Shown here: piece after piece, positions 8,022 to 17,688 of the stretch
Layout of the letters: each line of letters begins with the position of its first letter
Position numbering within the stretch: the stretch's first letter is position 1
Assembly (NCBI GenBank): GCA_014382365.1
Contig: JACNJW010000020.1
Coordinates: forward strand, 1-51,228
Direction of reading: 5' to 3'
DNA from: SAR324 cluster bacterium
Lineage (GTDB): Bacteria > SAR324 > NAC60-12
Length of the DNA: 51,228 nt
Position numbers and translations under genes: made by a program
Notes under the pieces: model-generated
Seen by the model: only the letters and a program-made list of their open reading frames with translations
Told to the model about the DNA's origin: nothing
The model's database searches: none

Positions 8022-11000
8022 ATGGATACCAATTTTTCTCCAATAGAAAATTATCCCTTCCTTTCTCAGTTTCTCTTTCAAGCAGAACCGGAAGAGTTGC
8101 AAAAACATCAAAGCGTTTTGCTCAAACAATTAAAAAAGTCATGGGATACTTTTGATATTGATACCACTTCCACTCTGGAATATCTTGCAGCACGTGAAAA
8201 AGTGTTTTCCTCTGTTATTTCAGAATATTTTAAAGAACAATTCGGTATTATTGTTGACAACAGCCTCAATACCAACAACTCATTTGAAACTCTTTCTCAA
8301 AATACACGTCTCCTTGACAGCATAATCGAAACTGCTTTTGAATATGCTTTAACTGACCTTCCGTTACTGAAGGAAAGAATTAAACAGGAGCTTGAAAAAG
8401 AGCAGCAATTCAAAAAACAGGATCTGCCTAAAAAAAAGAAAAAACTGAAACTTACCCGGAAACAAATCCTGCAAATTGAGTCAAACACAGAAGATTCAGA
8501 ACAAAGGCAGATGTTGAAATATTACAACAAAATTTCTGCTGAATTAACTCATGAGATCAAAACACACAGTGAACGACTGACTAGTCTGGCTAAGCAAATA
8601 CCACTGGCTAGACAAGCTGAACTCAAACGGGACTTTTTACTCAGTCATTTAGTCATTTTTGCCAGAGGAGGCTACGGAAGAGCCGAACTTAGCTTTGCTT
8701 CAGACCGTGACCTTGGTTATTGTCTTGATACCCAGCATCTGAATTCAGGAGAGGCTGAGATTTGTCGACAATTCATAATTCAAATCGAACATCTACTCCG
8801 TGAAGCAGGGATTGAAACTGCGCATCAATATTTTGAATTAGACGAAGACTTAACACGTTTCAAGGACCCTGCCGCAGTCCACACCATTCCTGCAATACTG
8901 GAAAGCCGTGTCTTACTGGGAAGTGCAGAATTAGCAAATGCATTGAAACGCAGGTTTTTTCAAATTTTACCCTATGAAGCATTCGTCCTGAGTCAAATCC
9001 GTGACTATCATGATCGTGAATTTCCCGGGCTGAGTCAGATGAATCTCAAGGAAGACCAAGGAGGTTTGCGTTCTTTACAAATTCCCCTTTGGTTGGCAGC
9101 CGCAACTTTTGGTGTCTTTCCGAATCAAACCGCAGAAATGTTAGCCCTGCTGATCCAAAAACGTATTATCTCACCTAGACAGGGTTACAAACTTTGTCAG
9201 GCTCTTGAATTCATTTACGACTTGCGCAACTTTTCTGCCAGTGCCAAAGAGTACCACTATGACGAGGAAGCACTGGAGCGTGGTCTCTCTGCCACAGATA
9301 TCAAAAGCAATATCATCAATGATGCCACTGAACGGTTATATCTGCTCAAGAAAAAACGTTTTCAAAGTATTGATGATTTTGACCGTTACCGGTTGCAAAT
9401 GGTTAATCATATCCAAGAGCTTTCACAGGCTATTTTACAACGTCTTCTGGATCGCACCATTGTTCGGACTTTCTCTAATTTTCAGGTAGTAGTACACCTT
9501 GGCAAACGCTTGATTGTAGAGGTACATGCTTTGGAAGGGTTGCCGCAAGTTCCAATTTCACTGATCTTCAACGATCCTCTGGCATTACTAGAGTTTTTTG
9601 AATATGTGGGACAATCCGAATATGATTTATCTTTTGATCTCAAGGATGAGATGGCAGATTTGATTCGCATTTTAACACCGGATGTGATTTCAGCAAACCG
9701 GACACTGCTTGCAGAACACTTTACCAGACTGATGCTGACACCATTTTCCGCAAATGCCTGGCGGATAATGTTTGAAATCTGTGAACCCATCAATTCTGAA
9801 AACCAGCCTCGTACTTTGATGGGTTGTTTTATTCCGGAAACAAACAAAATGCGTTTTCTGCTTCGAAACCTGGCTTATCACCAGCATTCTGTCTGTACTC
9901 ATTCCCTCAATGCACTCGATCGCACACAAAAAGAGCTGGAGAGGCTTAAAAAAGATTATCCTGAATTACACCTGTATCTTGAACCAAAACATATTTTGGC
10001 ACTCAAATGGGGAATATTATTCCACGACGTGGGAAAAATAGATCCACATACAGAGCATGAAGTTTCCGGAACATCAATTGCGGTAAAAGCTCTGGAACGT
10101 ATCGGTTATGCTGATCAGGAATTATTCACACTTGTATCTCTCTTGATAGTGCATCATACGACTGTTGTGCTACTCAGTAGAACTTCTGCCTATTTTGATC
10201 AGGCTCTGCAAAGATTTTTTGAAATTGCGGACCGTAACCTGATAAACGTAATTTTACTCTTCCTTTGCAACATTTCGGATTACATTTCTGTAAGTAACAG
10301 TAATGCCCGCTCTACACGAGGCCTAAGAACATTTTTTGAAGAAACATATCGTGTGTTTGCAGAAATGCGATCCTCAAAAATGCAGGATGATTCAATGGAT
10401 TTTATCCAGACATACCTCGATCTTAAAAAGAATGATCTGGAATCAGAAACACGTATTGATCTCTTGTTAAACAGAAGTCTCCGAGAAAATCTGGAATCTG
10501 TCTTACTAACACCTTTGGCGGAAATCAGTCCCGAAGAACGTAAACTTCTTGGAAAATCAGAAGACGAACTACAAATCCTGTGGCGTGACTTAAAAATAGG
10601 TTCTCTTGATAAGCAGGGTACTGACCAAATTACTGATAAGTTTATTCGTACAATACATCAGGCTCTCAGCAAAAAAACCTTGGTGGCATTGACGGAACAT
10701 TACAGTCCCATGATCAACTGGTTTTTTACCTCATTCCCCAATCGCTTTTTGCTAAGTTCACCTCCTGGAATGTTGGCAGAAAATCTGTCAATTTTTAATC
10801 AACTTGAACGACCGGCCATCGTAAATGTGATTACTAATGAACGAGGACGGCTGAACGGACTTTTAATATATGTGCACGATCAACCTCAAATTCACAGCAG
10901 AATTGCTTATACCTTAAACTTGAAACATCTTAACATTGAATCTGCAAAAATTAATCAAATTCAATTCGCGAGTGGTAAGGTCGGCTTTTGCTATTATCTC

Positions 11001-11480
11001 AAGGTTTCAAAAAGAGGAGAATATAACGTAATCTTACCCAGAGAGTTGGAAACATCCATTAAACGAAATACACTGCCGTCCCTCAAATTTAAGTCTCATA
11101 CTTTTCTTTACAATACTAAGCTACAACTGGACTACCTTGAAGACGATAAAAAAGCTTACCTGGTCAAAGAAATAACAGCCAAAAGTACAGGTGATTTCCC
11201 GGTCTGGAAAAGAAGCTCTCTGGATAAAACAGATTTCCTAAGACGAGACAAAAATTATCTTCGTATTAAAATCACTGCCGAAGATGCACCCTTAGTTTAT
11301 TACAAAATGATCAATGCTTTTGATCATTTCGGTGTCCCCATTCAGCAAGCTGTGATTACTACAATAGGACATCAGGTTATTGACACTTTCTACATCACAC
11401 CTGCTGATCACAAAAAAATAATAAAATCAGATTTTGAAGAGTACCTCAAACAATCACTAATGAGACCCTCAGAAATCTGA
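8022..11480 (+). CDS. glnD: GlnD-like [protein-PII] uridylyltransferase, enlarged
   Basis: Domains in order: an unassigned helical N-terminus of about 200 residues with a very basic patch (KKKKKLKLTRK); a nucleotidyltransferase core with GGYGRAELSFASDRDLGY at about residues 215-232; a GlnD linker; an HD hydrolase domain with HDVGK near residue 668; and two ACT-like segments at about 930-1000 and 1080-1145. This is the GlnD architecture, which uridylylates and deuridylylates PII in response to glutamine. At 1,152 residues it is longer than the roughly 890 of enteric GlnD. No PII gene is adjacent. A related HD-nucleotidyltransferase with another target is possible. Confidence 0.8.
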   Translation: MDTNFSPIENYPFLSQFLFQAEPEELQKHQSVLLKQLKKSWDTFDIDTTSTLEYLAAREKVFSSVISEYFKEQFGIIVDNSLNTNNSFETLSQNTRLLDSIIETAFEYALTDLPLLKERIKQELEKEQQFKKQDLPKKKKKLKLTRKQILQIESNTEDSEQRQMLKYYNKISAELTHEIKTHSERLTSLAKQIPLARQAELKRDFLLSHLVIFARGGYGRAELSFASDRDLGYCLDTQHLNSGEAEICRQFIIQIEHLLREAGIETAHQYFELDEDLTRFKDPAAVHTIPAILESRVLLGSAELANALKRRFFQILPYEAFVLSQIRDYHDREFPGLSQMNLKEDQGGLRSLQIPLWLAAATFGVFPNQTAEMLALLIQKRIISPRQGYKLCQALEFIYDLRNFSASAKEYHYDEEALERGLSATDIKSNIINDATERLYLLKKKRFQSIDDFDRYRLQMVNHIQELSQAILQRLLDRTIVRTFSNFQVVVHLGKRLIVEVHALEGLPQVPISLIFNDPLALLEFFEYVGQSEYDLSFDLKDEMADLIRILTPDVISANRTLLAEHFTRLMLTPFSANAWRIMFEICEPINSENQPRTLMGCFIPETNKMRFLLRNLAYHQHSVCTHSLNALDRTQKELERLKKDYPELHLYLEPKHILALKWGILFHDVGKIDPHTEHEVSGTSIAVKALERIGYADQELFTLVSLLIVHHTTVVLLSRTSAYFDQALQRFFEIADRNLINVILLFLCNISDYISVSNSNARSTRGLRTFFEETYRVFAEMRSSKMQDDSMDFIQTYLDLKKNDLESETRIDLLLNRSLRENLESVLLTPLAEISPEERKLLGKSEDELQILWRDLKIGSLDKQGTDQITDKFIRTIHQALSKKTLVALTEHYSPMINWFFTSFPNRFLLSSPPGMLAENLSIFNQLERPAIVNVITNERGRLNGLLIYVHDQPQIHSRIAYTLNLKHLNIESAKINQIQFASGKVGFCYYLKVSKRGEYNVILPRELETSIKRNTLPSLKFKSHTFLYNTKLQLDYLEDDKKAYLVKEITAKSTGDFPVWKRSSLDKTDFLRRDKNYLRIKITAEDAPLVYYKMINAFDHFGVPIQQAVITTIGHQVIDTFYITPADHKKIIKSDFEEYLKQSLMRPSEI

Positions 11481-11514
11481 AATCATCGTATACAGATAAA
11501 GTGATCAAAATAGT

Positions 11515-11542
11515 TTGACATTCACTTTGTATCTGCTAATTT
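11515..11542 (+). promoter_or_regulatory. Probable sigma-70 promoter for the metY transcript
   Basis: TTGACA (11515-11520) is followed after 16 bases by TAATTT (11537-11542). A start near 11549 would put the first base just before the SAM riboswitch helix P1, which supports this as the real promoter. Confidence 0.55.
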
Positions 11543-11552
11543 AAAGCAAGCT

Positions 11553-11665
11553 TTGTATCAAGATGACACTGAGGGATCTGGCCCTTTGAAGTGTCGAGCA
11601 GCCTTTTTCAGCCTGAAGGTGCTAATGCCAGCCCATCCGGAGAGTTCCGGGGGGAGTCGATGCGA
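11553..11665 (+). promoter_or_regulatory. SAM riboswitch aptamer (SAM-I/S-box type)
   Basis: The conserved core is readable: TATCAAGA, GAGGGATCTGGCCCTTTGAA, a GCAGCC/GGTGC helix and GTGCTAATGCCAGC. Helices: P1 TTGTATC (11553-11559) with GATGCGA (11659-11665), including two G-U pairs; P2 GACACT with AGTGTC plus GGG/CCC and a kink-turn-like asymmetry; P3; and P4 CCGGA/TCCGG. Loop CTGGC can pair with GCCAG as the class pseudoknot. It precedes metY, a classic target. The P1 3' strand also takes part in an alternative hairpin, GAGTCG (11654-11659) with CGACTC (11663-11668), which could be the ligand-free state. Confidence 0.9.
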
Positions 11666-13220
<1,555 letters not shown>

Positions 13221-13229
13221 GTACAAATT

Positions 13230-13255
13230 CACCCGGAAGGGTGCTTTTATTTTTT
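13230..13255 (+). terminator. Rho-independent terminator between metY and metA
   Basis: CACCC and GGGTG (13230-13234 and 13239-13243) form a stem with a GGAA tetraloop, followed by CTTTTATTTTTT. The stem is only 5 bp, so read-through into metA, which starts 13 bases later, is likely. It would lower metA relative to metY. Confidence 0.7.
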
Positions 13256-13267
13256 AGAAAGCAACAG

Positions 13268-14206
13268 ATGACACTCATTGTTTCTCCTGATTATCATGCA
13301 GTTCCAATTTTGGAAAAGAATGGTATCCGTTGGATTCCTCCTACTCAAGCACAGCGTCAAGATATTAGACCTCTGAGGATCGGTATATTGAATATAATGC
13401 CACTTGGAGAAAAATACGAATTTAATATCCTCCATCCATTAGGTCTTTCTGTTCTCCAACTGGAGCCTATCTGGATTCGTCTTGAATCACATAATTATAA
13501 ATCATGGGAACCCAGACATGTGGATGACATTTACGTAACTTATGAAGAGGCAACTCGTGAACAACCACTTGATGGTCTGATCTTGACAGGAGCTCCTGTG
13601 GAAACCATTCACTTTGAAGATGTTCATTATTGGCAGGAAATAAAAACCATTTTAAGTGATGCGCGACTGAATATTCCCAGTACACTTGGACTCTGTTGGG
13701 CAGGGTTTGTAATTGCTTATCTGGAAGGTGTAAACAAATTTAATTATGAGCAAAAACTTTTTGGTGTTTTTGAGCTGAAAAATCTGGCTCCAGCTCATCC
13801 AATAATCGGCGAGCTGGATGATGTTTTTTTCTGTCCCCAAAGCCGACATGCCGGCATTCCGGATGAAGCGATGGAAGAGGCCTCAAATGATGGGCGCTTA
13901 AAATTGCTGGCTTATGGCCCAGAAGCTGGCTACACCATTTTTTCTACGGCTGATGAGCGTTTCATCGCTCATACAGGTCATCCGGAATATAATGCAACCC
14001 GACTTGCTGACGAGGCCAAACGCGATCTGGATAATCCTGCAGTTTTGGCTCCTGCAAATTTCGACTTTAACAATCCCATCAACCGCTGGCGTTCACATCG
14101 AAATACTTTTTTTACCCAATGGGTACGTTATTGTTACCTTAGAGTCAGCACACAAGATATGACAGTTGAAGCAGACTTGATGGATTCAGGAAGAGATCTC
14201 CGCTAA
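13268..14206 (+). CDS. metA: Homoserine O-acetyltransferase, MetA type
   Basis: The protein (312 residues from this ATG) has the MetA fold: IRPLRIGILNIMPLGEKYEFNI near the N-terminus, catalytic Cys in LGLCWAGF, His in FIAHTGHPEYNA, and WRSHRNTFFTQWVRYC near the end. The residue known to set acyl-CoA choice in MetA enzymes is Glu here (GAPVET), the acetyl-CoA form, rather than Gly. Making O-acetylhomoserine fits the adjacent metY. A GTG at 13241 would add nine residues but lies inside the terminator hairpin, so I chose the ATG at 13268. Confidence 0.92.
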   Translation: MTLIVSPDYHAVPILEKNGIRWIPPTQAQRQDIRPLRIGILNIMPLGEKYEFNILHPLGLSVLQLEPIWIRLESHNYKSWEPRHVDDIYVTYEEATREQPLDGLILTGAPVETIHFEDVHYWQEIKTILSDARLNIPSTLGLCWAGFVIAYLEGVNKFNYEQKLFGVFELKNLAPAHPIIGELDDVFFCPQSRHAGIPDEAMEEASNDGRLKLLAYGPEAGYTIFSTADERFIAHTGHPEYNATRLADEAKRDLDNPAVLAPANFDFNNPINRWRSHRNTFFTQWVRYCYLRVSTQDMTVEADLMDSGRDLR

Positions 14207-14308
14207 AATCAGGAAATTAACTTGCATCTTCAGCAGAAAAAGTTCAAGTTGCTGTTAGCATTAAAAACACATTACATTAGAATAATTAACTGTATCTACA
14301 AATTTTTT

Positions 14309-15415
14309 ATGAGCAAAAAAGATAATGAGCCACCAGAGTGGCTGCAAAAATTATTTTCAACCCAGGGAATACTAACTGCAATTTTAGTATTAGGTGTTTA
14401 CTGGGTTTTTGTTGGAGAAGACAAAAGTAGAGAATCTGCGAGGTACAATTACAATTCCCAGAACATACCAATTGGAGTTAGTGAACGACTTAATGCGGAA
14501 GCAATAGAAAAACTGGGAATTGACCTGACAGAACATCTTGATCCGCAGCTAATTCCAGCTATCACGGCTGAGGCTTTAAAAGAAACCTCACAGGCGAATG
14601 TTTCTGAAGAAAGTTTTTTAGCTACTTTGGTAAGTAAAATATCCAATAAAATACGCGATATTAGTACAATTGACCTGAATGAAGACGGAATTGCGGATCC
14701 CGTTCTGATTGTACCACAAACAGAAACTGGTGCAGATGATTTCCTGGTCTTTTCGATCCTTGTTCCTGATCCAAGTAAGATTAGTGTGCTGCCTGCGGGC
14801 TCAGACCAGGAGGCTTGGAGAGAGATTGCTCAAAACAAAGCCATCGAAGTCATGACTGCGTCTGTAGTCCGTACTACTGGAGAGCAAATGACGATGCAAG
14901 CTACTCCAAACCCGCAAATGTATCAATCTAGCGGAGCTGCTTATCCCCCATACTACGGATCCGGATACAGTATGACCAACATGTTGATGACATCTATGAT
15001 GATGTCCATGTTGTTTAGACCCCCATACATTTGGGGAGGTGGATTTGGTTATGGTTATGGGTACGGCAGACCGATGGCTGTCAATACAGTTAAAAATCGA
15101 CGCAGTTCAGCAGCTTCAAACTTACGAAAAGCTACTCCTGCAAAGACTGCAGCAAAGACTGCAGGCGGGAAAAACGTTTCAGCAAATAAATTCCGCTCTA
15201 CATCAAAAAAATCCTTAAACAATATCAAGAGTACTAAGTTCCGTTCAGCAAATCGGAAAGCATCCGGAGGAGGTTTTGCCAATAGTCGCACTACTCAAAG
15301 AAAACCCGGAGTAACTAAAAGCAGACGTACGGTTAACAGGAGAAGATCAATTTTTGGCAGTAGCCGCCGGAGGCGAGGTTTTAGTTTTGGAGGTTTCGGA
15401 CGACGCAGGCGCTAG
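14309..15415 (+). CDS. Uncharacterised single-span membrane protein with Arg-rich tail
   Basis: Not recognised. From the ATG at 14309 it has 368 residues: a short polar N-terminus (PPEWLQKLF), one membrane helix at about residues 19-38, an acidic middle with a calcium-loop-like DLNEDGIADP, a Met/Pro/Tyr/Gly-rich section (about 205-260, with repeated GYG), then over 100 residues very rich in Lys, Arg and Ser that end in RRRRGFSFGGFGRRRR. The tail could bind nucleic acid or an anionic surface; its side of the membrane is not clear. A TTG at 14222 would add 29 residues. The stop lies in a 7-bp hairpin. Confidence 0.7.
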   Translation: MSKKDNEPPEWLQKLFSTQGILTAILVLGVYWVFVGEDKSRESARYNYNSQNIPIGVSERLNAEAIEKLGIDLTEHLDPQLIPAITAEALKETSQANVSEESFLATLVSKISNKIRDISTIDLNEDGIADPVLIVPQTETGADDFLVFSILVPDPSKISVLPAGSDQEAWREIAQNKAIEVMTASVVRTTGEQMTMQATPNPQMYQSSGAAYPPYYGSGYSMTNMLMTSMMMSMLFRPPYIWGGGFGYGYGYGRPMAVNTVKNRRSSAASNLRKATPAKTAAKTAGGKNVSANKFRSTSKKSLNNIKSTKFRSANRKASGGGFANSRTTQRKPGVTKSRRTVNRRRSIFGSSRRRRGFSFGGFGRRRR

Positions 15416-15432
15416 TGTAAGATAAGCCTGCG
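15404..15432. terminator. Hairpin between convergent genes
   Basis: CGCAGGC (15404-15410) pairs with GCCTGCG (15426-15432) across a 15-base loop that contains the stop codon of the upstream plus-strand gene. No clear T-run follows on either side, so termination is only suggested by its place between convergent genes. Confidence 0.35.
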
Positions 15433-15471
15433 AATGTGATATACTTTGTTGTGAGATCCTCAACATATTGG

Positions 15472-15888
15472 CTAATTAGGTTCGTTGATCTCCCATTCCA
15501 GAGCCTTCATTTCATAGGTCTCTGCATCCATCTTTTCAACTGTTGGAGCGTTGACTGAGCTAAATTTTGCTAAGGCTTTTTGACGCATCTCTTTCATCTG
15601 ACTCATGTATGTTCTGTTTTCAAACAGTTCCAGTTGTTTTTCATGATACGGTGCGTGTAATCTTGCTTCCCGCTCAATTTTAAGATGACAGCTCGCACAG
15701 AGTGGAATCAAGTTTTCCAGTACATTGTTGGCTGGGTTTTCATCAATATGGTGAACTTGCAACACCATTTCAGCATGTGTGGTATTTCTACAGTTTTTTC
15801 CACATCTGGCACAAAAATAATTAAAAAGCTCCCTGACATAACGTGAAACTGTACTCCATTCTGGATGATAACGGGAATCGTTAGACAT
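15472..15888 (-). CDS. HNH endonuclease-family protein
   Basis: This 138-residue protein contains an HNH fold: a first CxxC knuckle in FCARCGKNC, the catalytic LQVHHIDENPANNVLENLIPL, and a second knuckle CASCH. Such domains cut DNA in restriction, mobile or repair settings. It stands alone on the minus strand, without a methylase, intron or phage gene nearby, so its role cannot be deduced. A C-terminal region of about 50 residues is helical and charged. Confidence 0.85.
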   Translation of the reverse strand: MSNDSRYHPEWSTVSRYVRELFNYFCARCGKNCRNTTHAEMVLQVHHIDENPANNVLENLIPLCASCHLKIEREARLHAPYHEKQLELFENRTYMSQMKEMRQKALAKFSSVNAPTVEKMDAETYEMKALEWEINEPN

Positions 15889-16026
15889 TACTTAATCCTG
15901 ACTCAAAGTAGATAATAAAATCTCTTTACGTTCTTTCCAAATTTCGTTATACATATTTACAACTATTTTAAATTTTATTAAATTCCAAACTGTATACTGC
16001 TGAATTTCCATTTAAGAAAGGTTAAT

Positions 16027-16437
16027 ATGTCAATCAGTCGAGATGAACTAGTGAATATCTTATCTGTTGTGAGTTTTCTAGCACATGCTGAAAGAGAAAT
16101 GCATGTTGCAGAAAAAAAAGTTTTGATTGCAACTTTTAAGGCTGCTGCAATTACTCAGGATGAACAGAAACAAATGAAATCAAGCACCTCTCTTGATGGC
16201 ATGTTACAGCATATTCAGTCAGATGAGGCCAAACACTCGCTGGTTGAATTGATGGCACTCGTCGCCGGGGCAGATGGAGTTTTTGAAGACGAAGAGCGTG
16301 TTATCATTAAAAAAATCATGAAGCGCATCGGTATCTCTGATGACCATCCATATTTTGACGATAACAACCTCGACGTACCAACTGTTCGTGCCAATGTTGG
16401 AAAAATTTTGAATTCTTTCAAAACCCTGGCTGCATAA
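16027..16437 (+). CDS. TerB-like protein
   Basis: This 136-residue, mainly helical, acidic protein resembles the TerB/tellurite-resistance-like fold: LAHAEREMHVAEKKVL in the first half and LVAGADGVFEDEERVIIKKI in the second, the two helix-acid motifs that coordinate metal in that family. An AAGAAAGG ribosome-binding site precedes the ATG. No other ter gene is close, so tellurite resistance itself is not implied; the fold is widespread in stress and membrane-associated systems. Confidence 0.7.
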   Translation: MSISRDELVNILSVVSFLAHAEREMHVAEKKVLIATFKAAAITQDEQKQMKSSTSLDGMLQHIQSDEAKHSLVELMALVAGADGVFEDEERVIIKKIMKRIGISDDHPYFDDNNLDVPTVRANVGKILNSFKTLAA

Positions 16438-16560
16438 CTTCTCACAGCTGGTAAAGACACATTTAGTTGTTACTGCTTAAAAGAACTATACGCAGTGACG
16501 GCACTTTTGTAAAGATACAACTGATTAATAAAGGAAAGGAAAGGAAAGACAGGAGGGACC

Positions 16561-16588
16561 GGGACGGTTACTTTTTAGTAATCCGCCC
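16561..16588. terminator. Hairpin between convergent terB-like gene and small CIRCE-linked gene
   Basis: GGTTACT (16566-16572) and AGTAATC (16577-16583) form a 7-bp stem (one G-T pair) around a TTTT loop, extended by GGG/CCC after a two-base internal loop. It lies between the ends of two converging genes and may terminate both. A (GGAAA)3 purine tract precedes it at 16531-16548. Confidence 0.45.
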
Positions 16589-16616
16589 TGGTGGGTTGGA
16601 CTTTAAAATCGAGACT

Positions 16617-16838
16617 TCAGATCCGTGTTTCCTGCTCAAAGTCCACATGCAGCTGGCTCATCATAGAATCTGATGCTTCTGTATAGGAATCATCTAAAGC
16701 AAGATCGTTTTTGAGCAAAAAACCATTGTCATTGTATTCAATCTTATTGATAACTCCTCCTTTATTAAGAAATCGAGCCATTGCATCATTGATTTCTTCG
16801 TGTGATATTTCTTTCACTTTTTTTGTCATTCTAGCCAT
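16617..16838 (-). CDS. Small protein under CIRCE/HrcA-type control
   Basis: This is a 73-residue soluble protein with a basic, helical N-terminus (MARMTKKVKEISHEEINDAMARFLNKGG), a short strand-like INKIEYND, and an acidic C-terminus. FLNKGG-IN-I resembles a motif seen in several small bacterial proteins, but I cannot name a family. The ATG follows an AAGAGGT ribosome-binding site, which supports a real gene. The only promoter seen upstream carries a CIRCE operator, so it is probably induced by heat or protein-folding stress. Confidence 0.7.
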   Translation of the reverse strand: MARMTKKVKEISHEEINDAMARFLNKGGVINKIEYNDNGFLLKNDLALDDSYTEASDSMMSQLHVDFEQETRI

Positions 16839-16970
16839 TTTTACCTCTTAAAAATAAAATTTAATTAATATAAAATTCATTCCAAATACCGCACTTTGCT
16901 AAGGTGACTTGTCATCCATTTGACTTTCTTCATCCTTCGCTGGTCGCTGGAAGTTGTAATTTATAAATTG

Positions 16971-16997
16971 TTAGCACTCACTTTATTAGAGTGCTAG
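16971..16997. promoter_or_regulatory. CIRCE operator (HrcA-binding site)
   Basis: TTAGCACTC (16971-16979), nine spacer bases, then GAGTGCTAG (16989-16997). This matches the CIRCE consensus TTAGCACTC-N9-GAGTGCTAA at 17 of 18 arm positions. HrcA binds it to repress groESL or dnaK operons. No chaperone gene is next to it; it overlaps a minus-strand promoter that leads to the small gene at 16617-16838. Confidence 0.93.
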
Positions 16998-17008
16998 TAG
17001 TTTGTCAA
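16980..17008 (-). promoter_or_regulatory. Sigma-70 promoter overlapped by CIRCE
   Basis: On the minus strand a consensus TTGACA (17003-17008) is followed by 17 bases and TAAAGT (16980-16985). The -10 box lies inside the CIRCE spacer, so HrcA binding would block polymerase. Transcription runs toward the 73-residue gene through a 5' leader of about 135 nt. Confidence 0.75.
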
Positions 17009-17327
17009 GCTTTTTTTAATAAAATTCAAATTATTTGTTTTCACCTCCCATAAAATTTGCAGATATCTACCAAAATAGTTGAATAGAATGATATTTTTTT
17101 CATAGTCTGCTGTAATTTAGAATTATAATAAATTCAGCAAATTCGCTACAAAGGAAAACAACATTCACTCCAGCTTAGATTATGTCTGGATAGGAATTCT
17201 ACTCCTCTTTCATATTTTGTCTATCAGCAAAAATACCTACGTAATAATACTAGGGTGGGATCATTCTTTGATAAATAATTTCTTATGAAATTTCAGCAAG
17301 ATAATACTGGAAGTGTGATTGATTTTT
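17009..17327. other. AT-rich spacer without recognised content
   Basis: About 320 bases of AT-rich sequence between the CIRCE promoter and the end of the DUF6122-like gene. I see no coding frame with a ribosome-binding site, no clear terminator and no repeat. Confidence 0.5.
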
Positions 17328-17639
17328 TCAATTTAACCACAAACAGTCCGTCCCATCAAGTACCATGTGAATGAGTAGACCAACTGCAGCAATCCGTAAA
17401 CGATTAGAAAACAAAGCAGAAAGATAAATAGTAATGGCGGGCCAGCTATGAAGGGGGTGAAACCCAAGTCCGCAGCGGCTTGGATCAAAAATTGGATCAG
17501 CCAACAGGTGATCCAAATCTACTACCATTGTCAAACACATGATAATGAACGGACGGACCCAATTTTCTTTCCAGAAAACTTTAGCAACCAAGAATGGCAC
17601 TAAAAAATGCAGAATCATGTGAAAGATAAAACGTTCCAT
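17328..17639 (-). CDS. Small membrane protein, DUF6122-like
   Basis: This 103-residue protein has about four hydrophobic segments and the conserved-looking stretch VVDLDHLLADPIFDPSRCGLGFHPLHSW. Asp, His and Pro in this pattern match my memory of the DUF6122 family of small inner-membrane proteins, possibly related to metal-dependent membrane hydrolases. It begins 49 bases after the epmA stop and is probably co-transcribed with it. Function is unknown. Confidence 0.7.
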   Translation of the reverse strand: MERFIFHMILHFLVPFLVAKVFWKENWVRPFIIMCLTMVVDLDHLLADPIFDPSRCGLGFHPLHSWPAITIYLSALFSNRLRIAAVGLLIHMVLDGTDCLWLN

Positions 17640-17688
17640 ATCTTAATTGTTGCTCAATTTATTATTTGCAATATATTCAAACGGCCCC

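Noticed and set aside
13241..13267. GTG start for metA
   Set aside because: The codon sits inside the metY terminator hairpin; the ATG at 13268 gives a normal MetA N-terminus.
16531..16548. (GGAAA)3 tract
   Set aside because: A short purine repeat with no other feature; not enough to call a functional element.
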